NCBI GenBank assembly: GCA_964406795.1
Contig: CAYOTA010000014.1
Span: 1 to 46,057 of the forward strand
Direction: 5' to 3'
Source of the DNA: JAGORM01 sp964406795
GTDB taxonomy: Bacteria > Patescibacteriota > Microgenomatia > Levybacterales > GWA1-39-11
Length of the DNA: 46,057 nt
Part shown: piece by piece, positions 37,850-45,908 of the stretch
Numbering within the stretch: the first letter of the stretch is position 1
Layout of the letters: each line of letters opens with the position of its first letter
Program-made: the position numbers and the translations under genes
The notes under the pieces: model-generated
The model's database searches: none
Seen by the model: the letters and a program-made list of their open reading frames with translations, nothing else
Told to the model about the DNA's origin: nothing

Positions 37850-39049
37850 TTCTAGTAACGAACGCAACACCTAGGGCAAATTAAGTTGCTCATTAAATAC
37901 TTCCTGAGCTGTTTTGTATTGTAGTATTTTTCTAGGTCTGTTGTTAAGCTCCCAAACTACATCTTGTAGTTCTTCGTCAGTAACTTTAGAAAAATCAGTG
38001 CCCTTAGGAAAGTAATATCTGAGCAACCCATTGCCATGTTCATTTGTTCCTCTTTGCCAGGATGAGTAGGGATCAGCATGGTAAGTGTCCATATCCAGAC
38101 CATCCCTTAGTTTAAAGTGCAGGTGAGTTTCTTTGCCGTTATCCAGGGTAGTTGACCTTCTTCCATTTTCTGGTAAGGGAGTAAATATCTTTTGTTGAGC
38201 ATCAAGGGCAGACTTACTATCAATGGCTTTGACCTTCCTGGCCCTGATTAACCTTGAAACTCTTTCCACTTCAGTATGTATTCCATCTCTGTGACCCAGT
38301 CCTTCAACTGTATCACCTTCCCAATGGCCAAACTCACTCCGGTTGTTTATCTCCTCAGGTCTTTGGTGAATACTAACCCTGTCGGGTATATGAGACCGGT
38401 GAACTTTCCTGCCTGATCTTTTCCTCCTTTTGGTCTGTTTCCTGCGTAAATACTCATATAATGGTCTGTCAAAGTCAGTGACTGTAATGGCTTGGTTATG
38501 GCACTCCAGTTTTTTATCAAGAGTTGATCTGGAGATTAATCCCTGTCTGGTTAAATCGGTTTTCTCTTTGTAGATGAAAGCATAAATGGTTTCATGACAG
38601 ATCCACCAGGAGGGATCATCCGGATGTAAAACAAACTTTAATCTTCCGGCTATTTGTTCAGGAGATTTACCTGCTCTTAAATGTTCCATCACATACCCAT
38701 ATATCTTTTTACTCTTTAAAGGCTGTTTGGCATTAAATGCTTTAAGTTTTCTCTCCTCAGTTACAAACTGAGCATGGTGGGGTTCATAGATTTGCTCCAT
38801 AACTTTATCAATCTTTACTTTGGTACTGTTCCTTTTTAGCTCCCTGCCAATGGTTGATCTGTCTCTCCCCAGTCTGTTAGCTATTTCATTTCCACAAAGT
38901 CCCTGTTTCTTCCACTGGGAAATTAACACCCTTTCAGGTTTAGTTAATTTAGTATGTTTACTCAAATTTATTTCACCTCCAATCCAGGCCAGGAAGTAAA
39001 ATTTTACTCTTAATTATCTAACCTGGGGATGTTGCAATCGTTTCTAGAA
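37850..39049 (-). mobile_element. IS30-family insertion sequence
   Basis: Imperfect inverted ends: TTCTAGTAACGAACGCAACA at 37850-37869 and, on the other strand, TTCTAGAAACGATTGCAACA at 39049-39030 (17 of 20 match). About 1.2 kb with one transposase gene filling it. No clear target duplication is seen directly outside the ends. It is inserted between REP-type element 2 and argS. Confidence 0.8.
37871..38965 (-). CDS. IS30-family transposase
   Basis: 364 residues. The N-terminal helix-turn-helix (LTKPERVLISQWKKQGLCGN, then EIANRLGRDRSTIGRELKRN) is typical of IS30. The DDE domain contains FGHWEGDTVEG (first Asp), TTLDNGKETH (second Asp) and GTNEHGNGLLRYYFPKGTDF with the Glu, then PRKILQYKTAQEVFNEQL. 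It appears full length and therefore may be active. The G+C content and a clear leader distinguish it slightly from the AT-rich neighbours. Confidence 0.93.
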   Translation of the reverse strand: MSKHTKLTKPERVLISQWKKQGLCGNEIANRLGRDRSTIGRELKRNSTKVKIDKVMEQIYEPHHAQFVTEERKLKAFNAKQPLKSKKIYGYVMEHLRAGKSPEQIAGRLKFVLHPDDPSWWICHETIYAFIYKEKTDLTRQGLISRSTLDKKLECHNQAITVTDFDRPLYEYLRRKQTKRRKRSGRKVHRSHIPDRVSIHQRPEEINNRSEFGHWEGDTVEGLGHRDGIHTEVERVSRLIRARKVKAIDSKSALDAQQKIFTPLPENGRRSTTLDNGKETHLHFKLRDGLDMDTYHADPYSSWQRGTNEHGNGLLRYYFPKGTDFSKVTDEELQDVVWELNNRPRKILQYKTAQEVFNEQLNLP

Positions 39050-39081
39050 CTTGTGGAATATATATTCCCTTACAAATCTTG

Positions 39082-39087
39082 TATAAT
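39082..39087 (+). promoter_or_regulatory. -10 box of argS
   Basis: TATAAT, 12 nt before the ATG at 39100; no convincing -35. The IS30 end lies 32 bases upstream of this box, so the insertion may have replaced original upstream sequence. Confidence 0.4.
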
Positions 39088-39099
39088 ACTTCTTAATCT

Positions 39100-40881
39100 A
39101 TGAACCCAAAACAAGATATTACACAATCCCTTTTACAAATTATTAAAACATTTGCAGATGAACCGGTAGACATAAAGCTGGAAATTCCTCAAGACACAGC
39201 TCACGGAGATTATTCATCTAATCTAGCCTTGCAATTATCCAAAAAACTGGGGAAATCACCTCGGGACATAGCAGAACAACTACTCTCAGAAGTGAACAGT
39301 CAGAAGTTAGATGTTATTGGAAAAGTAGAAGTTGCGGGATCCGGATTTTTAAATTTTTATGTATCAAAAAAATATCTTTCACAAAATCTAGAAAATATTA
39401 TTTCTGAGAAAGAAGCATTTGGGAAGTCAGATATATTAAAAGGTGAAAAAATAATGGTCGAATTTACTGACCCAAATCCATTAAAGGAATTTCATATCGG
39501 CCACTTATATAGTAATGCGGTAGGGGAAAGTATAGCGCGTCTTTTTGAATCTCAGGGTGCAGAGGTTAAAAGAGCAATTTATCAAGGTGACGTAGGGCTT
39601 CATGTTGCAAAAGCCGTGTGGGGAATTAACAAAAAATTACAGGAATTGGGCGTAAGCTTTAATGAACTAGAAGAGAAATTTTCAAATTTCAAAAATGCAA
39701 AGGCACCTGAATTAAATGAAGAAGCATTGAGAGCACAGTTTCTAGGTGAGACATATGCATTAGGCGCAACTGCCTATGAAGAAAGTGAGGCTGTAAAAGA
39801 AGAAATTAATACCATAAATAAAAAAGTCTATTCACGCGAAGACAGTTCAATAAATAATTTATATGATAAAGGTAAGGCGTGGAGTTTGGGATATTTTGAA
39901 ACCATTTACAAACGCTTGGGAACAAAATTTGACTATTATTACTTTGAGTCAGAAGCAGGAGTAAGAGGAGTTGAAATAGTCCATGAACATACTCCCAAAA
40001 TTTTTAAAGAAGATACTGGCGCCATAATTTTTCCCAAAGAAATTTCCGGACTTCACACAAGAGTTTTTATAAATTCACTAGGACTTCCTACCTATGAAGC
40101 GAAAGAATTAGGATTAGCACCTAAAAAATATGAAGATTTTCCGTATGATAGGTCAATTATTGTAACCGGAAATGAAATAAAAGAGTATTTTAAAGTATTG
40201 TTAAAAGCACTATCACTGATCCGTCCTGATTTGGCCTCAAAGACTAAACATATTTCCCACGGAATGGTAAGGCTTCCGGAAGGGAAAATGTCCAGTAGAA
40301 CGGGAAATATTATCACCGGAATGTATTTAGTGAACTCAGCTATTTTAGAAATAAATAAGAAAATGAAAAACTCTGAAGAATTAGAAGGGGTTTCCGAGCA
40401 GATGGCAGTAGGAGCAATTAAATACTCTTTTCTCAAAGTTTCAGTAGGAAGTGATTTGGAATTTAAACTGGACGAATCTGTTTCACTGGAAGGTAATTCT
40501 GGGCCATATATTCAGTACACATATGCCAGAACCCAAAGTATTCTTTCAAAACGTCATTCTGAACGCAGTGAAGAATCTCAAGAGATCCTTCGTTTCACTC
40601 AGGATGACAAGCTGGAGCATGAAGAATTGGAATTACTCAGAAAGCTTCAGTATTTCCCGGAATTAATTACATTTGCTTCAGATAATTTATCTACATCAAC
40701 TGTTTGTAATTATTTATATGAACTCTCAAAAGAGTTTAATCTGTTTTATGAAAAACACAGGATTACAAATATAGAGGATGAAAATGTGAAGAATTTTAGA
40801 ATCGCGTTAACCGCTGGAGTAGGGCAGGTTATAAAAAACGGACTAGCATTACTCGGAATCTCCTCCCCACAAAAGATTTAA
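39100..40881 (+). CDS. argS: Arginyl-tRNA synthetase with an in-frame palindromic insert
   Basis: 593 residues. Class Ia synthetase charging tRNA-Arg. The N-terminal ArgS domain is followed by EFTDPNPLKEFHIGHLYSNA (HIGH motif) and by LPEGKMSSRTGNI (KMSKS-type loop). The C-terminal anticodon-binding domain starts after NSGPYIQYTYARTQSILSK. Directly there, residues ~485-503 read RHSERSEESQEILRFTQDDK, a translation of a genomic palindrome rather than of ancestral ArgS. It lies in a loop at the start of the helical domain and keeps the frame, and the rest of the protein is normal, so the enzyme is presumably active. Confidence 0.93.
   Translation: MNPKQDITQSLLQIIKTFADEPVDIKLEIPQDTAHGDYSSNLALQLSKKLGKSPRDIAEQLLSEVNSQKLDVIGKVEVAGSGFLNFYVSKKYLSQNLENIISEKEAFGKSDILKGEKIMVEFTDPNPLKEFHIGHLYSNAVGESIARLFESQGAEVKRAIYQGDVGLHVAKAVWGINKKLQELGVSFNELEEKFSNFKNAKAPELNEEALRAQFLGETYALGATAYEESEAVKEEINTINKKVYSREDSSINNLYDKGKAWSLGYFETIYKRLGTKFDYYYFESEAGVRGVEIVHEHTPKIFKEDTGAIIFPKEISGLHTRVFINSLGLPTYEAKELGLAPKKYEDFPYDRSIIVTGNEIKEYFKVLLKALSLIRPDLASKTKHISHGMVRLPEGKMSSRTGNIITGMYLVNSAILEINKKMKNSEELEGVSEQMAVGAIKYSFLKVSVGSDLEFKLDESVSLEGNSGPYIQYTYARTQSILSKRHSERSEESQEILRFTQDDKLEHEELELLRKLQYFPELITFASDNLSTSTVCNYLYELSKEFNLFYEKHRITNIEDENVKNFRIALTAGVGQVIKNGLALLGISSPQKI
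40553..40608. repeat. CATTCTGA-type palindromic repeat inserted in argS
   Basis: The left half reads GTCATTCTGAACGCAGTG then AAGAATCTC; the right half is the inverted relative (GAGATCCTTCG then TTTCACTCAGGATGAC). These correspond to the two ends that flank the GIY-YIG gene at 19094-19473, but without any gene between. It is translated in frame. Confidence 0.8.
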
Positions 40882-41002
40882 TAATCCTTGACTGTGCATT
40901 TTTTTCTGCGCTCAATAATAGTGCGTATGAAAAAAAATACAGAATTAAGTAATACATCCTTAAAACTCACGTAGCCTCAAATCAGTCACAAATTCTTACA
41001 TG

Positions 41003-41031
41003 TTGAAGCTAAAGCCTTACTGTGAGATAAT
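41003..41031 (+). promoter_or_regulatory. Promoter of the M16 peptidase gene
   Basis: TTGAAG (41003-41008), 17 nt, GATAAT (41026-41031), then 20 nt to the ATG at 41052. The short leader has no Shine-Dalgarno site. The gap 40882-41051 also holds a TTGACT word (40888) and a 15-codon frame at 40927 that I do not call. Confidence 0.45.
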
Positions 41032-41051
41032 AAGCCCTCTCTTTATTATTC

Positions 41052-42323
41052 ATGAAGCACACATTGCACACTTTACAAAACGGCCTGCGAGTAGTCTTGA
41101 TTCCAATTTCTGAAATGGCATCTGCTACAACGCTTGTTATGGTGGGAGCTGGATCCAGATATGAAAATAAAGCAAATAGCGGAGTATCTCACTTTTTAGA
41201 GCACATGGCTTTTAAGGGAACCAAGACTCGTCCAACCGCACGGGAAATTTCATCCCTCATTGACGGAATTGGAGCCGAATCCAACGCATTTACCTCAAAA
41301 GAAATAACTGGGTATTACATAAAATCATCCTACGAACATGTAGATTTAGCACTAGATGTTTTATCAGATATGCTATCAAATCTTTTGCTTGATCCTGAAG
41401 AGATTAATCGTGAATCAGGGGTAATTTTAGAGGAAATTAATTTAAATGAAGACACACCAACTCGTAAAATTGGGGACATATTTGAGCATGTTTTATATGG
41501 CGATATTCCTATGGGATGGGATATAGCAGGAGATAAGGAAACTGTTAAAAAACTCACACAAAAAGACTTCTTAGATTACATGAAATCATTGTATTCAGCA
41601 GATAATATGGCGGTAGTAGTTGCCGGAAAGTTTGACCCTGAAAAAGTCTTAACCAACATAACGCTTAAGTTTGGGGCTCTTCCAAAATTTGAAACAATTT
41701 CATTTACGAAAGCTACAGACACTCAATCAGGACCTGTTACATTTATTAAACAAAAAAGCACAGAACAGGCACATTTTGCACTGGGTGTGAGAACAATTGG
41801 TATGGTAAATAAAAAGGAAGAATTAACGCTGGAAGTTCTTGGATCAATTTTAGGTGGAGGAATGAGTTCTAGATTATTTCATGAAGTACGTGAAAAGAGG
41901 GGACTGGCATATTACGCCAGATGCTATTCTGAAAATTATAAAGATGTAGGATACTTGGGGGCATTTGCCGGAGTTGATAAAAACAGAATTGATGAAGCAA
42001 TTGCTGTGGTTCGTGACGAACTTTTAAAAGTGTGTTCTGATTCTGAAATAACTCAGGAAGAATTAATAAAGGCTAAGGAATATCTCAAAGGCCACTTTAT
42101 TTTAGACTTGGAAGACACACGTTCTGTGTCAGTGTACTATGCATCAGATTTAATTCTAAAGGGTGAAATGGAAAATCCTGAAGAAGTATTAAAGCAAATA
42201 GATGAAATAACTCTGGAAGATGTGAAAGCCGCCGCACAAAAATATATTAAAAAAGAAAACATGAATCTAGTTATAATTGGAGACTTTACTGATCAGACCA
42301 GATTTGAAGCACTTCTAAAATAA
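41052..42323 (+). CDS. M16 family zinc peptidase (processing-peptidase-like)
   Basis: 423 residues, one of the single-chain M16B type. SGVSHFLEHMAFKGT contains the inverted zinc motif HxxEH, and ESGVILEEINLNEDTPTRKI the downstream Glu ligand about 75 residues later. The C-terminal half includes LGGGMSSRLFHEVREKRGLA and YYARCYSENY, the R/Y pair that binds substrate. It degrades or trims peptides, possibly signal peptides or imported peptides. Complete domain layout. Confidence 0.92.
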   Translation: MKHTLHTLQNGLRVVLIPISEMASATTLVMVGAGSRYENKANSGVSHFLEHMAFKGTKTRPTAREISSLIDGIGAESNAFTSKEITGYYIKSSYEHVDLALDVLSDMLSNLLLDPEEINRESGVILEEINLNEDTPTRKIGDIFEHVLYGDIPMGWDIAGDKETVKKLTQKDFLDYMKSLYSADNMAVVVAGKFDPEKVLTNITLKFGALPKFETISFTKATDTQSGPVTFIKQKSTEQAHFALGVRTIGMVNKKEELTLEVLGSILGGGMSSRLFHEVREKRGLAYYARCYSENYKDVGYLGAFAGVDKNRIDEAIAVVRDELLKVCSDSEITQEELIKAKEYLKGHFILDLEDTRSVSVYYASDLILKGEMENPEEVLKQIDEITLEDVKAAAQKYIKKENMNLVIIGDFTDQTRFEALLK

Positions 42324-42326
42324 CTT

Positions 42327-42962
42327 TTACTGTACGTTTCTAAATTTCGGAGGAATATTTGACTTTGGTTGTCTTGCAGGATTTGCCAAGCTTTCTTTCG
42401 TATTTCTAAGTGTTAAGTCTACAAATTTTAGTTCCTGAGTAGATAACCTTTCAATTCTTCGAGGTGGGAAATTTACCCTATCCAGTTCACCAGTTTGATG
42501 ATCTCTTTGTAAAACTGTGGTGCCTATTTGCAATTCTTTGCTTCTGTTTTCGGTTGGTGCATGTTTTATCTCTATTATTGTTTGACTAATCTCTGAGTCT
42601 TTGACAACCCGCAAGACTACATATGGTTCTTTTGACTCTTCAAATGCGGCTGGATCATTCTCAAGATCAATTCCCCAAATCATATGTGGGTCTGGAGCAT
42701 CCTCGGAATATCTATAATGAATACCTTCAGATTCTAATGAAAATTCATTAGATATTTTTTGAACATTTGGTGGAAAGTTCGGTTCTTTTTTTGCTCCCTT
42801 ATCAACAGCCCATCTTCTCAGAAAATTTGCATTGTTCAAAATTCTTTCAACTCTTTCTGCATCGTTTTTTCCTTCAAACCATTCATCTTTGGTTTTTACT
42901 AAATCATCAATTTCAGCGTCTGTAACGTGATCTACTGGTGAATAGTCTTGGTTGCCTTCCAT
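42327..42962 (-). CDS. Unknown soluble acidic protein, 211 residues
   Basis: No signal or membrane segment. The N-terminal half is helical and charged (DAEIDDLVKTKDEWFEGKND, RVERILNNANFLRRWAVDKG); a central beta part (HYRYSEDAPDPHMIWGIDLE, YVVLRVVKDSEISQTIIEIK) follows; the C-terminus is Pro/Asn/Lys-rich. I do not recognise a family. It is divergent from the EEP gene and shares the -35 hexamer with it, so the two are likely to be coregulated or to compete. Three bases separate its stop from the M16 gene's stop. Confidence 0.5.
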   Translation of the reverse strand: MEGNQDYSPVDHVTDAEIDDLVKTKDEWFEGKNDAERVERILNNANFLRRWAVDKGAKKEPNFPPNVQKISNEFSLESEGIHYRYSEDAPDPHMIWGIDLENDPAAFEESKEPYVVLRVVKDSEISQTIIEIKHAPTENRSKELQIGTTVLQRDHQTGELDRVNFPPRRIERLSTQELKFVDLTLRNTKESLANPARQPKSNIPPKFRNVQ

Positions 42963-42968
42963 GTCTTC

Positions 42969-43020
42969 ACTATAATATATGAGATATTCTTTCGCAACAT
43001 TAAATGTAGGATGGTATACT
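42969..43020. promoter_or_regulatory. Divergent promoter pair sharing one -35 hexamer
   Basis: Centre 42992-42997. On the minus strand this is TTGCGA, then 17 nt, TATAGT (42974-42969), 6 nt and the ATG at 42962. On the plus strand the same six bases (TCGCAA) are followed by 17 nt, TATACT (43015-43020, extended by TGG), 6 nt and the GTG at 43027. The layout is symmetric to the base. Confidence 0.65.
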
Positions 43021-43026
43021 ATTTAG

Positions 43027-43827
43027 GTGAAAATAAAAGTAATTCAATTAAATTTGTGGAGGGGGACGTTACTTTCTAATGCCTTGGAATTTTTTAAAGT
43101 AGAAGACCCTGATATTATTTTACTCCAGGAAATTTACAGTACAAAACTTCTCAATGCTCCTATAAATTACAGACTCTACGAACACTTACAGGAGGTGCTT
43201 CCTGAATACAAAAGTACGTATGGGGCCGCTTTCACTGATACGATGGGAAAAATAAGAACCTTGTCTGCCGCCAAGAACCTTCCTTTTTCTCCTAACGTCG
43301 AAAAAGTAGAATCCGGAAATGCAATTTTTTCAAAATTTGAAATTAAATCTACCACAAATACTTTTTTTGACAGACCGTATAAAGCGTTTAATGAGCAAGC
43401 ACAGACAAGTTTTGAAAATAATCCTCAGACTATTTTAGGCGCAAAACTTGACGCACATGGGGTAGAGCTGAATGCATATTCTGTTCACGGGATTTGGGGA
43501 TTTGATGGAAAGGATTCTGAAAGGCGACTGCAAATGGCTGAGACAATTATTCAGCAAATTGAGGGTAAAAATAATGTAATTATAGGGGGTGACTTTAATT
43601 TGCATCCGGACACAAAAACGGTTCAAACCATTGAAAAACACGTTAAAAGTGTATTTGGAAACACTTTGATCCGCACATTTAATTTGGAATATAAAAAAGA
43701 ACCGGGGTTTAAAACGGCTGCGGTGGACATGATGTTTTGCTCTGAAAATATCCATGTGATATCTAAAAAATGTCCGGATATCCAGGTTTCAGACCACTTG
43801 CCGCTTGTGGTAGAGTTCGAAGTATAA
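43027..43827 (+). CDS. Endonuclease/exonuclease/phosphatase (EEP) family protein
   Basis: 266 residues from a GTG. KVIQLNLWRG opens the domain; DPDIILLQEIYS has the catalytic Glu; YSVHGIWGFDGKDSERRLQM follows; NVIIGGDFNLHPDT has the GDFN motif and VSDHLPLVVEFEV the terminal Asp-His. EEP enzymes are metal-dependent hydrolases acting on phosphodiesters (DNA repair, sphingomyelin or inositol phosphates); the substrate here is unknown. No signal peptide, so it is cytoplasmic. Three bases before the next gene. Confidence 0.85.
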   Translation: MKIKVIQLNLWRGTLLSNALEFFKVEDPDIILLQEIYSTKLLNAPINYRLYEHLQEVLPEYKSTYGAAFTDTMGKIRTLSAAKNLPFSPNVEKVESGNAIFSKFEIKSTTNTFFDRPYKAFNEQAQTSFENNPQTILGAKLDAHGVELNAYSVHGIWGFDGKDSERRLQMAETIIQQIEGKNNVIIGGDFNLHPDTKTVQTIEKHVKSVFGNTLIRTFNLEYKKEPGFKTAAVDMMFCSENIHVISKKCPDIQVSDHLPLVVEFEV

Positions 43828-43830
43828 AAT

Positions 43831-44262
43831 ATGAGTGTCTTACTATCACCCCAAGAACTAAAAGAGAAAGCCATCAGCTTTTTGGTAAAAGAAAAAACGA
43901 TGGTTTTGGGAACCAGTCTCCACAACAAAGTCTGGTCAGCAACAGTTCATTTTGTACCAACAGAGGAATTTGAAATTATTTTCTTTTCAAATCCACAGTC
44001 ACTTCATTGCCAAAATATTCTCAAGAACAAAAACGTTTCAGCGGTTATAACAAATGAAAAAACAGCCACCTCTATTCAGTTGGCAGGAACGTGCCGAATA
44101 GCTGACGGAGTAGAATGGGACAAATATTTTGCTATCTTTGCTAAAAAGGTCAAAAATGCCTCAAAATGGGTAGACCAGGTAATCTATGTGATACGTTCTT
44201 CTGAGGTTTGGATGATTGATGAAAAACTAACTGGGGGTAGGTCTCGCACTAAAGTTTTGTAG
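43831..44262 (+). CDS. Pyridoxamine 5'-phosphate oxidase-like split-barrel protein
   Basis: 143 residues. LKEKAISFLVKEKTMVLGTS, then NKVWSATVHFVPTEEFEIIF, LKNKNVSAVITNEKTATSIQ and LAGTCRIADGVEWDKYFAIF match the FMN-binding split-barrel fold (PNPOx/flavin reductase-like). Proteins of this type bind FMN or F420 and reduce small molecules. It starts 3 bases after the EEP stop, so the two form an operon. The exact reaction cannot be told. Confidence 0.7.
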   Translation: MSVLLSPQELKEKAISFLVKEKTMVLGTSLHNKVWSATVHFVPTEEFEIIFFSNPQSLHCQNILKNKNVSAVITNEKTATSIQLAGTCRIADGVEWDKYFAIFAKKVKNASKWVDQVIYVIRSSEVWMIDEKLTGGRSRTKVL

Positions 44263-44263
44263 G

Positions 44264-44905
44264 TTACTCTTTTCCAACTATTACTACTGCGTCGCCACTT
44301 CCCGTGTAATCAGATGTTGCACTTCCTACTGTATAGTCATCTCCTAAGTCTTTTTTAAGTAATGTTAGAAAATCTTTACTTGCTGTTTTTACCTGGACTT
44401 TTGTTTGAGCATACTCAAAGTTATCTGCGTTGCCGGTAGATGACACAACATACCCTAAACCTTCCAATTTAGCTTTCATAACATTCGCAACTCCTGCTTC
44501 GCCTGATCCGTTTTGCACCACAATAGTAAGATCTGATCTATCAAGTTTGGTTACCGGGTCAACAGAGCTGGAAGCGCTTCCTGAAGTTTTTGTAGGTGTA
44601 GGTGTAGTGTCTTCATCTTCTTTTGGTGTAGGAGATGTTTCTTCTTCCTGTTCTGGAGTTGGTGTATCAGTTGGAAGTACAAATTCTTCTATCGTAGGAG
44701 TAGGGGTTGCCTCCTGTGTAGGTGTCGTGTTTCCCAAAAGCTGCATTGCACCAAAAGCCACGGCTGCCAAAATTATTAAAATAATTATTAAGAAGACAAT
44801 TTTTTTTCCTTTTTTTCCTGGTCCTTTGCCATTACTGGAATGAGAAGTTGAGGAGGTTTGAGTTCCAAAAGGGGATTCGCTAAATACTGAAGTATTTTCT
44901 TCCAT
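44264..44905 (-). CDS. Membrane-anchored LytR_C domain protein
   Basis: 213 residues from the ATG at 44905. A Ser/Gly/Lys-rich cytoplasmic tail (SSTSHSSNGKGPGKKGKKIV), one membrane helix (FLIIILIILAAVAFGAMQLL), a Thr/Pro/Glu-rich stalk of about 60 residues, then the LytR_C domain (LTIVVQNGSGEAGVANVMKA, KLEGLGYVVSSTGNADNFEY, VIVGKE). LytR_C follows LytR-CpsA-Psr ligases or stands alone at the cell wall. It could bind wall polymers. The catalytic LCP domain is absent. Confidence 0.8.
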   Translation of the reverse strand: MEENTSVFSESPFGTQTSSTSHSSNGKGPGKKGKKIVFLIIILIILAAVAFGAMQLLGNTTPTQEATPTPTIEEFVLPTDTPTPEQEEETSPTPKEDEDTTPTPTKTSGSASSSVDPVTKLDRSDLTIVVQNGSGEAGVANVMKAKLEGLGYVVSSTGNADNFEYAQTKVQVKTASKDFLTLLKKDLGDDYTVGSATSDYTGSGDAVVIVGKE

Positions 44906-44916
44906 AAGTAGGTCAC

Positions 44917-44944
44917 AGTATAACATACAGGAAATTTTTTGCAA
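44917..44944 (-). promoter_or_regulatory. Promoter of the LytR_C protein gene
   Basis: TTGCAA (44944-44939), 16 nt, TATACT (44922-44917, extended by TGT), 11 nt to the ATG at 44905. Confidence 0.55.
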
Positions 44945-44959
44945 GGACAGGGAGGAGAA

Positions 44960-45346
44960 TTACTTAGTCTTTATGGTATAAGTTTTTGAAATTGTTTTGC
45001 CTGGAAATGAAAACGTCACCATAAGTTTCATTTTTTTCAACTTTTTGTGGTTTACGCATGTACCGGATGAGCACGTGCCTATGGTAATTGTTTTGGCAAC
45101 TATCGTTTTCCCTTTAGGCTGAATACTTCCTCCAACTCCCTGGGCAATCCCGTTTGCTTCATATACTAAATCATAGGAAATGTTACTTGCTTTTTTCACA
45201 TTCGCAAAAGTGACTTTGAGGTTTGTTTGGTTGTAATTTAAAACAGAAACAGTTTGAGGTGAGTATTTTACTGCAGCATATGATGTTCCTTGGGTTAAAA
45301 CTAATAGTACAATGGACGCGAGTAGGGCTGCTAAAAACTTTCTCAT
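44960..45346 (-). CDS. Secreted small beta-rich protein, 128 residues
   Basis: A signal peptide (RKFLAALLASIVLLVLTQGT, then SYAAV) is followed by a body of ~104 residues that reads like an Ig-type beta sandwich (TVSVLNYNQTNLKVTFANVK, NISYDLVYEANGIAQGVGGS, KMKLMVTFSFPGKTISKTYT). Two Cys in CSSGTC may form a tight disulfide. It is very basic in the C-terminal half. Probably a secreted or surface protein of unknown role. Confidence 0.6.
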   Translation of the reverse strand: MRKFLAALLASIVLLVLTQGTSYAAVKYSPQTVSVLNYNQTNLKVTFANVKKASNISYDLVYEANGIAQGVGGSIQPKGKTIVAKTITIGTCSSGTCVNHKKLKKMKLMVTFSFPGKTISKTYTIKTK

Positions 45347-45355
45347 ATGTGCTTT

Positions 45356-45385
45356 ATCCTATCAGTGAATTGTGCTGTGTGTCAA
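45356..45385 (-). promoter_or_regulatory. Promoter of the secreted beta-rich protein
   Basis: TTGACA (45385-45380), 18 nt, TAGGAT (45361-45356), 9 nt to the ATG at 45346. Divergent from the ndk promoter. Confidence 0.6.
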
Positions 45386-45403
45386 TTGCGGAAAAGCTAG
45401 GTA

Positions 45404-45432
45404 TTTACAGTGTGCGTGCTTTCTTGTACAAT
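45404..45432 (+). promoter_or_regulatory. Promoter of ndk
   Basis: TTTACA (45404-45409), 17 nt, TACAAT (45427-45432), 6 nt to the ATG at 45439. It excludes the long open frame upstream. Confidence 0.7.
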
Positions 45433-45438
45433 AAGCAC

Positions 45439-45906
45439 ATGGAAAAAACAGTAGTATTAGTAAAACCAGACGGAGTGCAGCGTGGACTTATTGGTGAAAT
45501 TATTTCCCGATTTGAGCGCAAAGGACTCAGACTTTCCGGTCTTAAAATGGTTTCCTTAACAGACGCGACACTAGATGAGTGGTATGTTCATCACAAAGAT
45601 AAGGCATTTTTCCCAGATCTCAAATCCTATATGCAGTCATATCCTGTGGTTGCTATGTTGTGGGAAGGACTTGACGCCGCTGTAACCGTACGTAAAATGA
45701 TTGGGGTAACACTAGCTAGAACCGCAGAACCAGGTACTATCAGAGGGGATTTTGCAATGTCACAGCAATATAATCTTATTCACGCATCAGAATCTGAAGC
45801 GGCTGCAAGAAAAGAAGAAGCACTTATTTTTGGTGACGGTGAAGTGTTTGAATGGATGAAGAAAGACTACGAATCCGTATATGCTGATGAAGAAAAGAAA
45901 AAGTAA
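45439..45906 (+). CDS. ndk: Nucleoside diphosphate kinase
   Basis: 155 residues from the ATG at 45439. It transfers the gamma phosphate between nucleoside triphosphates and diphosphates. EKTVVLVKPDGVQRGLIGEI is the start block; FFPDLKSYMQSYPVVAMLWE and KMIGVTLARTAEPGTIRGDF follow; QYNLIHASESEAAARKEE carries the catalytic His within NLIHASES. Slightly longer than the 143 of E. coli because of a Lys-rich tail. Complete. Confidence 0.95.
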   Translation: MEKTVVLVKPDGVQRGLIGEIISRFERKGLRLSGLKMVSLTDATLDEWYVHHKDKAFFPDLKSYMQSYPVVAMLWEGLDAAVTVRKMIGVTLARTAEPGTIRGDFAMSQQYNLIHASESEAAARKEEALIFGDGEVFEWMKKDYESVYADEEKKK

Positions 45907-45908
45907 AA

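Noticed and set aside
40927..40974. 15-codon gene (MKKNTELSNTSLKLT) after argS
   Set aside because: Too short to support; the -35/-10 spacing in front of it is poor.
45223..45438. N-terminal extension of ndk
   Set aside because: It runs through the gene on the other strand and both divergent promoters; Ndk proteins start at the MEKTVVLVKPDG position.
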